Below are positions 1 to 9,960 of a DNA stretch of 64,000 nt, in pieces. Made by a program: the position numbers and the translations under genes. The first letter of the stretch is position 1. Every line of letters begins with the position of its first letter. The DNA lies in the NCBI GenBank assembly GCA_011799875.1, contig CM022297.1, forward strand, positions 521,757,362 through 521,821,361, given 5' to 3'. Source of the DNA: Thinopyrum elongatum. Its lineage: Eukaryota > Streptophyta > Magnoliopsida > Poales > Poaceae. Under the pieces are notes generated by a model that saw only the letters and a program-made list of their open reading frames with translations, was not told the origin of the DNA and ran no database searches.

Positions 1-2457
1 ATGGCCCTTATGTTATTCATAACACAGAACAACAATTGTTCTTTTATGAACAACCTTCTTGCAACAAACTTTATGCAACGGACTAGAGTGTATAAAACTC
101 TAAAATGAATTTATGAAAATAAATGCAGAGGTAATATGCTGATGGAAAGTATAATAACTATTACTATGTTCCCAGCGCGTATCTAAACCTCATTACTGGC
201 TAGTCGTTTAGGGCATAGTACTTTTTGCATCGAGTTGCAACAGAATGCAATCGAATGGGTATCCTTGTGATCAACTTTTAATCACAATATCTAAGAATCA
301 GTGATTAACAATTTAATCTTAATTCCCAAGAATTACATTTTTGACCAGCCTTCTATACATCTATAACTCGTATGACATTCATACATGAGCTGGACATTTC
401 AGTATTCTTTCGTTTTGCCTTTATACTTCTAACAGTTTTACTTTTAATATTTCTCCTACTCTCAGAAGAAGCACCTAACTTTAAGAGTGGCGTTAGCCCG
501 GACTTCCTAGGCGTACAAGTCTCACTTACACCCTTTGGACTTTTCTTTTCTCTTTAAGTTGTTGTTTTATTCACCTTCATCACATGACAGACGTTCTTTT
601 GGATCCCTCTCTCATCAGTCCAATGCATAGTAAATACCTTACTAATACTTGCAAACAAACATTATTTTGGATATCTCATATCTTTTAGTCTTTGTTTGTA
701 TCTGAAAATAATTTTCAGTTCCATGAGTATCGAATAACTATCCCAAACTTTTGAAGTTTGGGTCTCATGAAAGCAAACATATTGCACTTGACCGTAACAG
801 AATACTAGCTTTTGGATCGAAGGATGAGAGTCACATCATCCATATCATTAGCGGGAGAATACCGAAAGCATGCGATAGGACAAAGTCCTTCTCGGCACTC
901 TTGAGGACAATCCTCACATTACGTTACCAATCGTAAAGTTTTAATCAGATAAATAATAACTACTCAATTTTAACAGGGAAGGTGGAAACGCGAGCCATTA
1001 TTCTACAACTATTATGCAAATTACACTTAGACAATGTTCATAATTAATTGCACTAAGAATTAAATAAATTTAATTCTAAAGTGCGCTTCCACTCAAATCA
1101 ATATCTCTCATAATTGATTCTGAGTGATCCAAGACCCGCATTGCAATTCAACGCCATTGATGTGGACATCACTGATGACGAGAATTACAATCGGTAGGCC
1201 AACTTGCTGATCACATCTCTATGTGACTCTTGTTTTTCTTTCGATGGGCGTGTTCTGAGCTCAGGACAATCAAGCCAGAATGTCAAGACAACCAAGTGAT
1301 CTCGCTGCGAGGTCTGACCATCACCCTCCTTATACCTCTCAATTCGTTCGTACCCATGTGGACATGGCGCACCCTAAAAAGATACGTATTTCAGACGGTG
1401 CTACACTTGGGTGAACACTAACTACTTGATATTTTTATGTGAGAGATCACCCTAATAAAAGTGACTACCGCACAATCAAAAGGGTGCATAAAGGGGATAA
1501 ACATCTCAGGCAATTCATAATAGCATGATATGGTATAGCCCCTCCCGTCGGAGAAGAACTCACCGTCTTCGCAAAATTTCAGTCAAAAACGTTGTCGTGG
1601 CAGAACTTTTCTGCCAAGGCTTGTTTCTTTAGCTCTTTCTCCTCCGTCTTCATCTTTTGCGTCGGTGTTCAACTTCACAAAGCTTGTCACTGCCTTGTCG
1701 ATGCAATAAATAATACTGCTATCCCTATAGCTAATAAAATAATGTATTACAACAAGGTTGACACGCAGGTCATTTAAAGTGACAATCATATGGCTCCAGC
1801 CATCAGGATGAATCATGACACGCAGGTCATGTTAATTTACATTATATAGTCATCTCATACATAATCAAATTAAATATGACGAAGACCATACCACATCACA
1901 TGCCATCCTGCAAAACCAAGTTAGATGCCCCTAATCAGTTTATACAAAATTTTATTTTACGTGGCTTCTAAGGTTTCAATCCAAACCGTAGCTACCAACG
2001 TTCATCAACAAATATGATTATTCAAGTCGCTAGATTAACTTTGCGGTGCGTATGAAACACGCGATAAAAAATCTCGAGCCCCATACTGAACTTCGTCATA
2101 CGCAAGAACCCCGTGCAGATCATATCTTCATTGCCCTTTAGTCTGCGAAACATTCATCTTTCTTAACTTTGGCGGAACCCAAAGAACTGAAGCACATCGT
2201 TGATCTACAACCAGCATACTCAGGAGTAGCATAGATGGATCGCGGATAGCCAGAACTTTGTACCAAAATTCCACCATGCCGTTAAGATCAGAACTACGCA
2301 AATTCAAGTGAAGCAACAAGAACATTGGGTAATATATTTCATCTGCTACCCGCACAAATAATTTTCAGTTATAAATCTCATCTATTACAAAATTACATTG
2401 CGCGATACCCATACATCTCATGTATTCTAGATCATAACTTGCATCTACGCATAGCAC
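1..2457 (-). mobile_element. Internal region of Copia-type LTR element, no coding domain seen
   Basis: This stretch lies downstream (on the minus strand) of the LTR and primer-binding site at 2458-4419, so it is the 5' internal part of the same element. No gag, protease, integrase or reverse transcriptase motif is visible in any frame, and all open frames are under 90 codons. A full Copia element would normally show gag within about 1 kb of the primer site. I infer either a non-autonomous derivative or a strongly decayed copy. The other LTR lies outside the window. Confidence 0.55.
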
Positions 2458-2471
2458 GGCTCATGATGCCA
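2458..2471 (-). other. Primer-binding site, initiator-tRNA-Met type
   Basis: On the minus strand the sequence TGGCATCATGAGCC follows the LTR end. It resembles the plant consensus TGGTATCAGAGC, which pairs with the 3' end of initiator tRNA-Met and primes minus-strand DNA synthesis. It differs from the consensus at some positions, as expected in an old copy. Confidence 0.6.
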
Positions 2472-2964
2472 CTTTAGGGGAACGCAGCAGAAAATAATTT
2501 TTTTCCATCTTACGCACCAGCCGAGGACCATAATGAAGATGCATACAAGGTTTGATCTGATCATTACCAACTCGTAGCGCAGCAAAAGTAGAGTTGGTGA
2601 AGATCATTGATGCGGATCCCCGCAGCTAGGATTTTACTACCTCCCAACCATGAAGATTTTCTTCCTCGGACGGTCTCCCGGACAGCCCTACGGGAGGCTG
2701 TCGAACAGTCCCTCGGACAGCCCTTTGGGAGACCCCTCGAACTGTCCCTCGGATAGAAGATCGAACATACGACCTCTCTATCGAGTTGCACACATACGGT
2801 GTCACCTATCCAGCAGGGCTTCGCCACCCAGAACTAATCCCTTCCGGAAACCAGACAACCTTTCGGCACTACGAAACTATTTTGTGTGAGGGAGAGAGAG
2901 AGATGGCAGATCATGCACGCCTTGTGGTTCAGATTTCAGATGTGTTGGAGAGCACCTCTCCTCC

Positions 2965-2977
2965 TCTATTTATAGGA
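2965..2977 (-). promoter_or_regulatory. TATA box in Copia LTR
   Basis: The minus strand reads CCTATAAATAGAG, a strong TATA box about 490 bp before the LTR end. This is a plausible position for the U3/R promoter of a long Copia LTR. No transcription start can be read from sequence alone. Confidence 0.6.
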
Positions 2978-3073
2978 GAAGGAGGGGGTGAAGAGGCAAG
3001 GAGATGGCAGCCCAAAAGAGAGGGGCCCCCCTTTCCAATATCACCCCACCATTTGTGGGAGGATGCCCACAAG

Positions 3074-3089
3074 CCCCCCCCCCCCCCCC
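3074..3089. repeat. C16 homopolymer in GC-rich LTR segment
   Basis: Sixteen consecutive C residues lie inside a segment (about 3000-3240) rich in G/C runs and short palindromes. Such runs are prone to length error in sequencing. Confidence 0.9.
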
Positions 3090-4585
3090 AAACCATGGCA
3101 GAATTTGGGGCGCCCCACCACTCCTCCAACATGTCTCCTTATCCTGTGGGGCTTGGCCCCCACCATGGGGCCACCCCAACCATTTCCCACCAAAAGGGGG
3201 CTGCCCCCTAAAGGGGACGCCTCCAAAAACAGCCCCCATGATTCGTGGGATCTTGTCCCCACTCGCTGGGACAAGATGTTTTTTCGTGCGTTTTCTTCAA
3301 AAAATTCCGGAAGGTCCTAGAACATTTCTGGTAACCTCTAAAATAATTCTGGACGAGTTCCGAATTTTTTTCGGTATGATGGTTTTATTTCAAAACAATT
3401 CCGGTAACTCCGAAACACTTCCGGTTTTTTATCTGGAACTTTTTGCTCGTCTCCGAAACTTTTCCGGTGACTATCTCTCGGACTCCCTTTCTAGTACTCA
3501 GTAGATAGATGACCCTTAAGTGTGTGACCCTATAGGTTCGGTGAAATATAGACATGACCGGAATCCCTTCCGATCAATGATCAATAGCGGAACCGTGGAC
3601 ATCCATATTGACCCCTATACCCACACGAATAAATATTCAAGTGAACCTGTAGTTACCGTGTGCTATTCCTGTTGCTTCGCGGTATGTTACAAAAACCCGA
3701 GGTGAGATTTAGTGGCATCCCCGTGAATCAACAACTTGTTCACTATGCCAGTTACCTCGTTACCGGTTTTGTTCTCTTTTCTCGTTCCCATGTTCCGGCA
3801 TCCCCGTGATAAAATCACACTGTGTCTGGCCAGGCGATGATGGATACCGTGACACCGAGAGGGCCCAAATATTATCTCTTCATCGTCGGAGGAGCAAATC
3901 CCATTCTTGAGCTATCTAGTCCCTTGTCATACTTTTCCAAGAACCCGTAAGCCGCCGTAATAGCCACCCTGTTATGGATGATGTTTAACAAACCCTAAAG
4001 TTCATGAAGCAAATGTGAAGGAACGCGATACTCTCATGGTCTAACAAATTAGGCAAACGTTAACTTTCTCTGTGTTATATACCATCAACTTATAACGAAT
4101 GTATCTCATAGCATAACATCAATTGGGTCGATTCAACACAAATGTTCTGCTAACATTGTGTCCTCAAAGTTGCTGGCATAGACATGCCCATGATCAGGAA
4201 AACAGAACCATCATGCAACACTTGAGCTAGTCTTAGATGCCAGACTAGGAATACATTTTATCATTTATTATTCCACACGTGCATATGAGTTTTCCTCCGA
4301 GCCTCGTGGTTATTGCAGATTCGAGAACCATAATAGTTATAGCACGAAATATACACGTAATTATTAACATGGAGATAAATAATAATATTTATTATTGCCT
4401 CTAGGGCATATCTCCTACATCATCGCCTCCCGTCGATCTCATCTTACTGCTTCTCCGGCGAGCCCCGCCACACATATCCCTTCTGCCTAGTTGCAGCTTC
4501 CTGAGAAGCTCCTCCTCTTTTCCCTGTCCTTCTTCAAACTCCCCAACCCATCCCCTCACTGAGATCCGATACGAGGCGCCCCGCC

Positions 4586-5495
4586 ATGGCCACTATTGCG
4601 AGTGCAGTCGCTGCTACCACAAGGCCAACCGTGCTGTTGCGAACGCTTGCGCACCTGATCTCCGCTGCTGCAAGCCACGCTGCCAATGCTGCGTGCGACG
4701 ACAGCGGGTCCTGCGTGCGGCAATGGTGGGTGATACAAGCGACCATGACGATGCTGCTTGCGGCGACGACGGGTGCTACAAGAGGCGACGGCGGGTGCTA
4801 CGTGCTGCGAACGGGTGGCCACGGATGTGCTACGACTACGGTCAACCGGTACTGCAAGGATGATGCCCAGCTGCTCCGAGGGACGGCGCCGCTGCTGCAG
4901 GCCAGCAACGGCGGTGCTTCGACCGGCGATGGCAGTGTTGTGACTGTGTCCGGCAGGTGCTGCAACGACGGCGCCGCTGCTGAAGGCCGGCTACGGCGCC
5001 ATGTCGATGCTTCTACAGGCGACGGCTGTGCTGCGACCGCGGTCGGCAGGTGCTGCGGCGATGGCGCTGAGCTGCTGCAAGGGACGGTGCTGCTGATGCA
5101 TGCCGGCAATGAGGTGCTACAACCCGCGACCACGGTCAGCGGTGCTGCGACGACGACACCAAACTGTTGCGAGGCGAGGTACTGCAAGGGACGGCGTTGA
5201 TGTGCAGGCTAGCGATGAGGTACTGCAAGGGACGGCTGCGATGGTGGACGACGATGTTGCGGTCGGTGACTCCTACCCTCGCCGGAGCTGGGCACCGCGT
5301 GGTGACGGGGAGGCCAAGCTGTGCGTGTCACGTGGTGACGAAGGGGCAGAGGGAACTTTTCCTGAAGTGTTACGACGCAAGGAGACCGATGAGGGTGAGG
5401 ATCCACGATCCAATGACGCTGGGCAGCTTGATCCAACGACGTGCGCGGTGACCGATCGCTCGCTCAGATCGGGCGACCGATGCATAGTGTTGTAA
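4586..5495 (+). other. GC-rich low-complexity ORF region with degenerate internal repeats
   Basis: Two overlapping frames (204 codons from 4586, 131 codons from 5100) are open but compositionally biased: Ala, Thr, Gly, Cys and Arg dominate. The DNA repeats variants of GGCGACGG, GTGCTGC and GCTGCAAGGGACGG every 40-90 bp, so the open frames probably reflect composition and internal duplication rather than selection. A CT-rich leader (4440-4585) precedes the first ATG, which sits in a good plant start context (GCCATGG). No known domain is recognised. It could be a TE-associated predicted protein of the kind frequent in grass genomes or a decayed gene. Confidence 0.35.
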
Positions 5496-5569
5496 AAAAA
5501 GGCGATGGCAAAGAGAGCAATGAAATATTTCCCTCTGCGCCACGAAATCTTGCCAGCCATTTATCTCTA

Positions 5570-5700
5570 AATAATTTTATTTTCTCTCTCGAAATAGGCT
5601 TTCGCCCCGCTTTATATAAAGCAATAACCGAACAAAGTACACGGCCGAACGATACAAGGTGGCGAGGTTGCCCTCTTACAAAGCCTATCCCAGGAAAATG
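5570..5700 (-). mobile_element. Possible LINE 3' tail (truncated)
   Basis: On the minus strand the sequence contains TTTATATAAAGCGGGGCGAA followed by AGCCTATTTCGAGAGAG. This resembles the short 3' end seen on many grass LINE insertions, which precedes the A-tail. No coding part remains and target-site duplications were not identified. Confidence 0.35.
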
Positions 5701-6224
5701 ACTGTTGGAAGAAGAAATGAGTGTGGAATTTTGCGCATATGAAAAGATTATGTGAAATTACAAAAAAGAAGTGCTTTTTAGACCCCCAAGTACAACGAAA
5801 ATAGACATATACGAATGCACACATTCAGGCATAGTCCACTCAAGAGTGATCCCATACAGATTTGGTATTGATGAAGTCATTACATTGGCATCGCTATACA
5901 TCACCGACCACTAGCTAGTGATCACCTATAAACAAAGATTGCCGTGACTAAAACATGTGGACAACATGCATAACTGCACAAAATCCCTAAACTTTGTCTC
6001 CAAAACTAAGCAAGTTGTCGTGCTCTTTTGTTAAAAAAATTACTTCAGTATCAATTTTGGGTTTTTCCACTCACAAATTTTGGGTTTTTCTTTATTTTCT
6101 AACACATAGGGATATTCCGACACATATACACACAACTATCGGAATAGTTGTCTTCTGCGAATATAAAACCCCACCACTTTAGCCCATTTTTATTGAGTTT
6201 TGGATTCTTGCCTGGCATATGAAA
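5701..6224. other. No gene recognised
   Basis: AT-rich sequence with only short open frames. No motif of a host gene, RNA gene or known transposon family was recognised. Confidence 0.5.
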
Positions 6225-6226
6225 TA

Positions 6227-6375
6227 CTCCCTCCGTTCACAATTATAAGATATTCTAATGTTTTTCTGATTCGGATGTATATAAACGCATTTTGATGTCT
6301 TTGTTCACTCATTTCAGTTCGTATGTAGTCCATATTGAAATATCTAAAACATCTCATAATTGTGAACGGAGAGAG
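6227..6375. mobile_element. Stowaway-type MITE (Tc1/Mariner), about 149 bp
   Basis: The element starts CTCCCTCCGTTCACAATTAT and ends with the near inverse ATAATTGTGAACGGAGAGAG. It is flanked by TA on both sides (6225-6226 and 6376-6377), the target-site duplication of Tc1/Mariner insertions. Size, termini and lack of coding capacity fit a Triticeae Stowaway MITE mobilised in trans by a Mariner transposase. Confidence 0.93.
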
Positions 6376-6377
6376 TA

Positions 6378-7221
6378 CAACATAAGAAAGGAGAATTTTA
6401 CTTTGTTTTTTCGATCTGGGAACATTATCTTCTATTTTCCCCATAACACATGTGCGATCGATCATATTGTGCGCCCTCTTTAGTTGTCCACGTGTCCAAA
6501 CATTCTACACACCTATGAGACACACAAGTTACACAAACACCAAAAGGGTTGCACGTGCACCCATATGCACAGAATTCACTCAGAAGGTGTTTTTCACGCT
6601 GCTTGACTTGCGATGGAATGGCCTAAAAACTGATTGATCCACAATCAACACGATGAGCAGTCTAGTCAAGGTCAAAAACTGACAGAGCACCCCTGCTGGG
6701 ACACGGGATTGTATTGATGCAAGAATAATTTTTGTAGCGCTTGCTTTCGCACGCTTCACCATATTACGGGCACAACTCTCTTTGTTAAAAAGGAGAGTCC
6801 AATTGACATTCTCTATAGCATTTCTCTTATTTTATCCTTTTTTTTCTTCCATGCTTCCATGGATGCGGGGACTGCCTCCACAACGAAACGTGACCAGCTC
6901 ACCAGCATGGTTCATGCGGCGAGGTAGCGGTCTATGCATCCATTTCGCTGTCCCCGCGTCTTCATCTAGCGAGATGAGATATCTCCCCGATCTTTTTTAC
7001 TAGCATATCATGTTCGTGTATACCTAAGAGTTTGTGTGATTGTACCAGCCCAAACCAGCTTTGGTCGAAGACCGTAATCAGCATGAAAACGTTGAGTGTT
7101 TGTAGCCACTTCAAAGATTTCGACTTCGAACTCAGCTTGTGCTAGTGGAATAAACAAAACTAATATGTTGATTTGGTTTGTTCTATTCTTTTCTTTGCTA
7201 CGATGCATAATTAACTTTATG
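6378..7221. other. No gene recognised; possible upstream region of the 7422 ORF
   Basis: No domain or transposon terminus was identified. A minus-strand frame (7313-7008) is open for 101 codons but shows no recognisable motif and runs into the leader of the plus-strand ORF starting at 7422, so I treat it as chance. Confidence 0.4.
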
Positions 7222-7421
7222 ATATGATGTATTCTTTTCTCCGTGCGTCTCCCTCGCCTCCCGCGCTTCTTCTCCACCCCGCGCGCCAAATCTTCCTCTG
7301 CGCCTCGCCCCAAATCGCTTATTGCGCGTCAAATCGAAGCTTTAAAGCCTCCAAACCGATCCTAAATCCCCACCTCCCGAACCCTAGAACTGCCGCTGGC
7401 GGCCGGCGCTGCATCAATCAC

Positions 7422-7663
7422 ATGGGTCAGCAGTCCAAAAGGACGCACGCGCCGGCACCTCAGCCTGTCCTGCTGCTGGCGCCTCATCTCGTCCCGCCGT
7501 CGGCGCCTCAGCTCGTCCCACCGCCACCACAGCCCGGGCCAGGCATCTGGATCACCCCAGTCTACGGCGGCTTGTGCACCATGCTGGCTCGCCCGGCCGC
7601 AAGGCCCTTTGTGGGCACCGCGTACACATTAGAGAACGTTGACGACTTCAATCCAGAAGCATG
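7422..7663 (+). CDS. Hypothetical protein, putative first exon
   Basis: From the ATG at 7422 (context CACATGGG) the frame gives a Pro-rich start (residues about 10-45: repeats of APQPVLLLAP and PHLVPP type) followed by a more ordinary segment, GIWITPVYGGLCTMLARPAA then GTAYTLENVDDFNPEAW. The frame stays open upstream to 7224. A GTATGT donor follows at 7664, so the ORF extension to 7727 is probably intron. The upstream CT-rich stretch with CCCCAAATCG and CCTAGAACT resembles a grass 5' UTR. No family is recognised. A downstream open segment at 9333-9578 on the same strand could be a later exon, but phase matching to it was not achieved. It may equally be a captured or decayed gene piece. Confidence 0.35.
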
Positions 7664-7768
7664 GTATGTGTATGCTATGCTAGCCTGCAAATTGCTACAT
7701 TTGTGTCCCTGCTTGTCTCAACTCTGAACATTCTTATGTCTTTGGTGATGTCCAATATTTGCATGATA

Positions 7769-7892
7769 TGCAGCTGTGTGCTTTTGTATGATATGACTCC
7801 ATAAAGCAGTAGTACCTACTTGTAACCATATGAATTTGATATGACAAGCTCACTAGTCTGTGTGCTTTTGTACGATATGGCTCCATAATCCT
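7769..7892. repeat. Local duplication, copies about 90 bp apart
   Basis: Two near-identical segments, CTGTGTGCTTTTGTATGATA at about 7769 and the same with one change at about 7858, each continue into GACTCCATAA or GGCTCCATAA. They lie in the presumed intron or flank of the 7422 ORF. Confidence 0.7.
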
Positions 7893-8156
7893 TGGACTAA
7901 TCTATCTACAGAGTGTCCACGTGACTGAAAAAAGTAAGCTGACATACATGGCATTGTTGCCTTGCTGCAGGTGCTACTTACAGGTGCACATTCTCTAATC
8001 TGAACTTATTCTTTTCATTAATGAGTTCTCTACTATACCGTTCAGTCAATGGGAATGTATCATTGCATATATATTTGATCTGCCAACATACGTTTTTTTT
8101 TTACACAATGTAGTCTTTTTTATAGCTTGTTCCTTTCCCTATTGGCAAAGTACTTG

Positions 8157-8329
8157 ATTTGGGACCTCTTGTTTGATGGCACATGTTGTAAGTGCAGAAT
8201 ATACACATGTTATTCTGGATCCAAATGACAAAATTGGGCAATGGAATCTAATATCATTTGCTGCTTGAGATAAAATATAATTCCTAGCTAGGATTTGGGA
8301 CCTCTTGTTTGATGGCACATGTTGTAAGT
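8157..8329. repeat. Local duplication of 38 bp, 135 bp apart
   Basis: The segment GATTTGGGACCTCTTGTTTG followed by ATGGCACATGTTGTAAGT occurs at 8157-8194 and again at 8292-8329 without visible change. Confidence 0.85.
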
Positions 8330-8440
8330 TTGCAATGGCTAAATATTTACCACCTGCCTCTGTTTCCCTTTTTCCATATAGTGGCTAGAGGTTGTTGATG
8401 CAGATGGATTAGCTGCTCCTTTCTATTGAAGTTTCAACTT

Positions 8441-8717
8441 ATCGTCATCAAGATCAAAACTAATGGCTTGTTTGCGAGAGATTTTATCTAATATTATGTT
8501 TGGTTTATGTTTTCTTATGAATACTCATGTGATGTTTAAATGTCGATGTCGTGGTGCTATGTGCCATCAGCTTGTTGATCATCGTCGTCGAGATCAAAAC
8601 TAACGGTCTGTTTGCCGGGGGTGTTATTTAGTTTTATGTTTGGTTAATGCTTCCTTATGAAGACTCGAGTAATGTTTAAGTGTGTTGTCATGGTGCTATG
8701 TGCATCTGTTTGTTGCT
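8441..8717. repeat. Degenerate tandem duplication, unit about 140 bp
   Basis: Two consecutive units (8441-8576 and 8581-8717) share the order ATCGTCATCAAGATCAAAAC, then TATGTTTGGTT, then CTTATGAA, then ATGTTTAA, then GGTGCTATGTGC, with scattered substitutions. The divergence indicates an old duplication. Confidence 0.75.
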
Positions 8718-8883
8718 TGCTTATTAATCAGTTGCTTGAATATTGACCAGTTTCTCTTGGTATGTCCTGCTGGCGTGAATGACATATATGTATGTTGATT
8801 GAGATGACCACAAAGATGCAGCTTACATTGGATCACAACACGTGATATACACATGCAAGTATTAAATGTTTAAGTATTTACTA

Positions 8884-8992
8884 GAGTCAGCCTTGCAGCC
8901 AACCTAAAAGCCAGCCTATTGTGTGCATGAAGGCTTTAGGTGACGTGGCGGTGGTTTATAGCCAGCAGCCGGCTGTGCTATTAACCTTCCTC
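8884..8992. mobile_element. Possible MITE remnant
   Basis: The segment beginning AGTCAGCCTTGCAGCCAACC and ending CTGTGCTATTAACCTTCCTC resembles a short non-coding repeat common in grass genomes. Clear inverted termini and a target-site duplication were not identified, so the call is tentative. Confidence 0.25.
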
Positions 8993-9332
8993 TAAAGATG
9001 GGCCGGGTCGCGCCCTTTTTTTTAGCTGCGTGCCCTATTTCTTTTGATGATTCATGCTTGTTTGTCTTTTATACACGTACGCAAATTTGATATGGTACTT
9101 CGGGTTCTCTAAAACCTGGGTCTGCTATATCGCAATTAGAGGATCTCATTCAATTTGGATGCCCTCTTTCTAAAATGCCATAATATCTAGCCTCACATCC
9201 ATCGGTTGTGCTCTGATACACCCTGGACTATTGATTTGCTAATGAGTGCAGTACGCATGCGATAACTGAATAATTGATTCAGTAACAAGTTTACAACATT
9301 CCATCTTCGGCATTTGCATCGGCACACAAGAA

Positions 9333-9578
9333 ATTGACAAACAAATTATAGAGTCAAGGGATTTCGACGATGAATGGAAGAGGGCAAGAAACCTGCTTGG
9401 TCAGCAGACCGGTGGCGCAGCAGCCGTTCAAAGCAGTTCAACATCAGGACCATTTATGCTGGAAACACAAAGAATCATTGCTTCCAAGATGAAGTCGCGG
9501 CTATCCGCACTGCAAATAGTTGATGTTGGCGTGGCGGCCAACACCAGACTTGATCAAAGCAGTTCAACACCGGGCTGA
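9333..9578 (+). CDS. Hypothetical open segment, putative 3' exon
   Basis: An 81-codon frame without an early Met runs from 9333 to TGA at 9576-9578. It contains a charged, helix-like segment (SRDFDDEWKRARNLLGQQ) and ends VDVGVAANTRLDQSSSTPG. An AG dinucleotide at 9329-9330 could serve as acceptor. It lies on the same strand as the 7422 ORF and about 1.7 kb downstream, so the two may belong to one gene. Part of it is duplicated just downstream (9428-9498 against 9554-9611), with the second copy out of frame. No family is recognised. Confidence 0.25.
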   Translation: MDKQIIESRDFDDEWKRARNLLGQQTGGAAAVQSSSTSGPFMLETQRIIASKMKSRLSALQIVDVGVAANTRLDQSSSTPG

Positions 9579-9611
9579 AAAAAAAAAACTCCTTGCTTCC
9601 AAGATGTTCAG
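9428..9611. repeat. Local duplication with internal deletion
   Basis: TCAAAGCAGTTCAACA occurs at 9428-9443 and 9554-9569, and TTGCTTCCAAGATG follows both copies at different spacing (near 9480 and near 9594). An A-run (about 9580-9590) sits in the second copy. Confidence 0.65.
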
Positions 9612-9960
9612 AAGTTGATGTGAACTGGAGACATCACACAACATCCCGAATTTTGCAACTACGTTCCACACAGATCTTGCCATTGATCAAGGGGGGAAAC
9701 ATATGGCTGATAAGACCTGTTTAAACCAAAGGAATGACCGTAGAAATACCTTGATCTGAGAGAGCGCCACCAAGTCACATGGCTTCATAAAATGACTTAA
9801 CGGACAAACATCACATTTGATGTTCAGAAGCCACACAGATCTGTACTTTATCACCAAATAAGTGCACATCAGCACAAGTTGATTCCAGCAGAACTAGCAG
9901 CATGAATAGCATGTCTAATTGGATAATACAAACTTAAAAAAACTAAAAACATGAGAACTA

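Larger units (their letters stand above)
2475..4419 (-). mobile_element. LTR of a Copia element (Angela/WIS/BARE-like)
   Basis: Read on the minus strand, the LTR opens at 4419 with TGTAGGAGATATGCCCTAGA followed by GGCAATAATAAA, the signature start of Triticeae Angela/WIS/BARE/Inga-type Copia LTRs. It runs about 1.9 kb to GCTGCGTTCCCCTA, close to the usual ending of these LTRs, and is followed by a primer-binding site. A TATA-like motif lies near 2970. The canonical terminal CA is altered. The family assignment follows the terminal sequences; the exact family name is not certain. Confidence 0.85.

Noticed and set aside
2786..3504. Several overlapping ORFs (up to 166 codons) in 2786-3504
   Set aside because: They lie inside the Copia LTR in a G/C-run-rich segment; open phases on both strands reflect composition.
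7008..7313. 101-codon minus-strand ORF
   Set aside because: No motif, and it overlaps the leader of a more plausible plus-strand ORF.
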